Below, piece by piece: positions 35,634-36,969 of a stretch of 36,969 bases of DNA (position 1 is its first letter; each line of letters opens with the position of its first letter). Under the pieces are notes generated by a model. It saw nothing but the letters and a program-made list of their open reading frames with translations, was not told where the DNA came from and did no database searches. Source of the DNA: an uncultured Pseudoflavonifractor sp. (GTDB taxonomy: Bacteria > Bacillota > Clostridia > Oscillospirales > Oscillospiraceae); assembly GCA_947644625.1 (NCBI GenBank), contig CANRZY010000008.1:1-36969 (forward strand). The letters are read 5' to 3'. A program made the translations under genes and the position numbers.

Positions 35634-36571
35634 GCGAACTGGTATACGCCCGATTCCTACTGTTTATGAACGCCGTGGACGACGACCTGCTGGAGGAGGC
35701 CCTGGCTACCCCGAAGCGCAGGCTGACGACCCATTGGAAAGCCCTGGCGGCAGCGGCCGCCTGTCTGTGCGTGGTCCTTGGGGGCCTGTTCTGGCAGGGA
35801 AGGGGCCCTGCCGTTCCGGGGAGCGGCGTCACCGTTGCCGACCTGGCCGGGTACGGCTATGAGCTGCCCTTGCCGGCAGATATCCGGGACGTCCTCTATG
35901 ACCTGCTGCCCAGCCCCAGCGAGATCCCCATTGCCCAGGCAAGGTTTGACAAGGGGGGACACGCCGTTACCCTCCGGGCGTGGAAGACTGAGGAGCCCCA
36001 GGAGATATTTGACGGCGAGGCCTGGACCGACCAGATGGACTGGAACGAGGGCGGCGCTGCTCTGACCCTGTGTTCCAATGCCCAGACTGCCCAGGTAAGC
36101 TGGTATACCGATGAGACCCAGTGGGCCGTCCGCTCCGACATGACCCCTGCCGATTTGCTGGACACGGTGGACGACATCTTTTCTGTTTTGGGCCATCAGT
36201 TGAATCATGCCCCGGAGAACGCCCAGGACATCCACTACAACGCTTTTCTCCTGGACGACCTGGTGGTGGGAGAAACCTCCTTCACCCTGGACGGCGTGAC
36301 GTGCGTTTACCGTATCGCCCCCACCTATGAGATACGCTCTGACTTTGCCGATATTTCCGGCGTGGAGGGGGACTTTGCCTACCGCTCCGAAGCCGAGGTG
36401 GGCTGGTGTCCGGCCCGGCTGGCCTGGAACGACGGCGGTGCGGGCAAGGTAGTCTGGTTCGATGTGGTCCCCGGCCAGCTCTATAGCCTCAGCGTGGACG
36501 CCGGGGCCACTCAGGAGGGGCTGTCAGAATTGGCGAGCCAACTATTCCTTCCCGCCCAGGATGAGTTTTGA
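35630..36571 (+). CDS. Single-pass membrane protein, probable anti-sigma factor
   Basis: The 313-aa protein has a short cytoplasmic N-terminus (1-36) with MNAVDDDLLEEAL, like the sigma-binding segment of clostridial anti-sigma factors. One membrane helix follows (about 37-56), then an extracellular domain of about 250 residues with no recognised fold, rich in Asp and Trp. It overlaps the sigma gene by 4 nt, so both are made together. The usual mechanism would be to hold the sigma factor at the membrane until an envelope signal is sensed outside. The assignment rests on topology, the N-terminal motif and gene order. Confidence 0.8.
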   Translation: MSELVYARFLLFMNAVDDDLLEEALATPKRRLTTHWKALAAAAACLCVVLGGLFWQGRGPAVPGSGVTVADLAGYGYELPLPADIRDVLYDLLPSPSEIPIAQARFDKGGHAVTLRAWKTEEPQEIFDGEAWTDQMDWNEGGAALTLCSNAQTAQVSWYTDETQWAVRSDMTPADLLDTVDDIFSVLGHQLNHAPENAQDIHYNAFLLDDLVVGETSFTLDGVTCVYRIAPTYEIRSDFADISGVEGDFAYRSEAEVGWCPARLAWNDGGAGKVVWFDVVPGQLYSLSVDAGATQEGLSELASQLFLPAQDEF

Positions 36572-36657
36572 CAGGAGAGCGTCATTATTGGGAGATAGTA
36601 GACCAAATGCAGGGATGGGCCTAGTAGAGTGGGCCGATTATGAAAATATAGAAAGAA

Positions 36658-36698
36658 CAAGGAGCCTTTCCGTTTACGGAGAGGCTCCTTGCATTTTT
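36658..36698 (+). terminator. Terminator of the sigma operon
   Basis: A 15-bp stem (36658-36672 with 36677-36691, one T-G pair) begins CAAGGAGCC and ends GGCTCCTTG, with loop TTTA, followed by CATTTTT. Nothing else is seen between 36572 and 36657. Confidence 0.9.
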
Positions 36699-36745
36699 AA
36701 GGGCGCTGATTCGTAATATGCAGCAGACGCAGGCTTAAAAATAGA

Positions 36746-36815
36746 GTAAAAAAATACCCAGACAGTTTGATACCATTGGCGTTTTGCCATTGACATCTAT
36801 TCTGTCTGGGTATTT
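36746..36815 (-). terminator. Terminator of the tRNA transcript (minus strand)
   Basis: Read on the - strand, AAATACCCAGACAG (36815-36802) pairs perfectly with CTGTCTGGGTATTT (36765-36752), with an inner GGC/GCC hairpin in the loop. A T run follows (A run at 36748-36754 on the + strand). It faces the sigma-operon terminator. Confidence 0.8.
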
Positions 36816-36816
36816 C

Positions 36817-36892
<76 letters not shown>

Positions 36893-36916
36893 ATATGACC
36901 TGCGGCAAAAGACCTA

Positions 36917-36969
36917 TGGTGCCGGAGACCGGAGTCGAACCGGCACGTTCTTTTGGAACACAGGATTTT
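36917..36969 (-). tRNA. tRNA-Leu, 3' part (5' end outside window)
   Basis: The - strand carries CTCCGGCACCA at the 3' end, a T arm (CCGGTTCGACTCCGG) and a long variable arm (GTTC/GAAC stem), ending in the 3' side of the anticodon loop. A long variable arm means Leu or Ser. Discriminator A and the CTCCGGC acceptor favour Leu. The anticodon is just outside the window. Confidence 0.85.

Overview
The window looks like a chromosomal piece of a Gram-positive gut Clostridium relative, most likely Oscillospiraceae (Flavonifractor/Lawsonibacter type). This is an inference from the four S-layer-homology (SLH) surface proteins, the strong AGGAGG ribosome binding sites, a Firmicute-style ECF sigma/anti-sigma pair and the GC-rich coding style. 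Genes are on the + strand except for two tRNAs at the right end.

Layout: (1) 1-1491, cell-surface polysaccharide genes: the end of a GtrA-family membrane protein, then rfbB (dTDP-glucose 4,6-dehydratase). (2) 1790-4582, a probable major S-layer protein with a strong promoter, heavily biased codons and a UUCG-capped terminator. (3) 4684-11719, an AT-richer island that looks like a phage-defence cassette. It holds an unknown 195-aa protein, a 1078-aa reverse transcriptase fused to an HD phosphohydrolase-like domain, an SMC/ABC-type ATPase resembling PtuA, and an HNH nuclease resembling PtuB. The two pairs have separate promoters, divided by a long perfect hairpin. (4) 12070-24015, one giant secreted protein of 3981 aa that joins a GH84 beta-N-acetylglucosaminidase and a GH2 beta-galactosidase head to tail, with CBM32-like modules and C-terminal SLH anchors. 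(5) 24227-30059, an operon of a MacA-like adaptor, a MacB-like ATPase, a MacB-like permease and an SLH protein, behind direct repeats typical of an OmpR-family response regulator. (6) 30423-36571, an SLH-anchored beta-helix protein, an ECF sigma factor and a membrane anti-sigma-like protein. The SLH gene and the sigma operon share a near-identical GCAAC-N17-TGTC promoter, so the sigma factor probably drives both. (7) On the - strand, initiator tRNA-fMet with its terminator and the 3' half of a tRNA-Leu.

The most interesting part is the defence-like island. Its ATPase plus HNH pair is the effector type known from Septu and from type I-A retrons. Here the RT is not a retron RT: it is much larger, carries an HD domain and a cysteine cluster, and has no room for an msr-msd upstream. 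I could not search databases, so novelty is a hypothesis.
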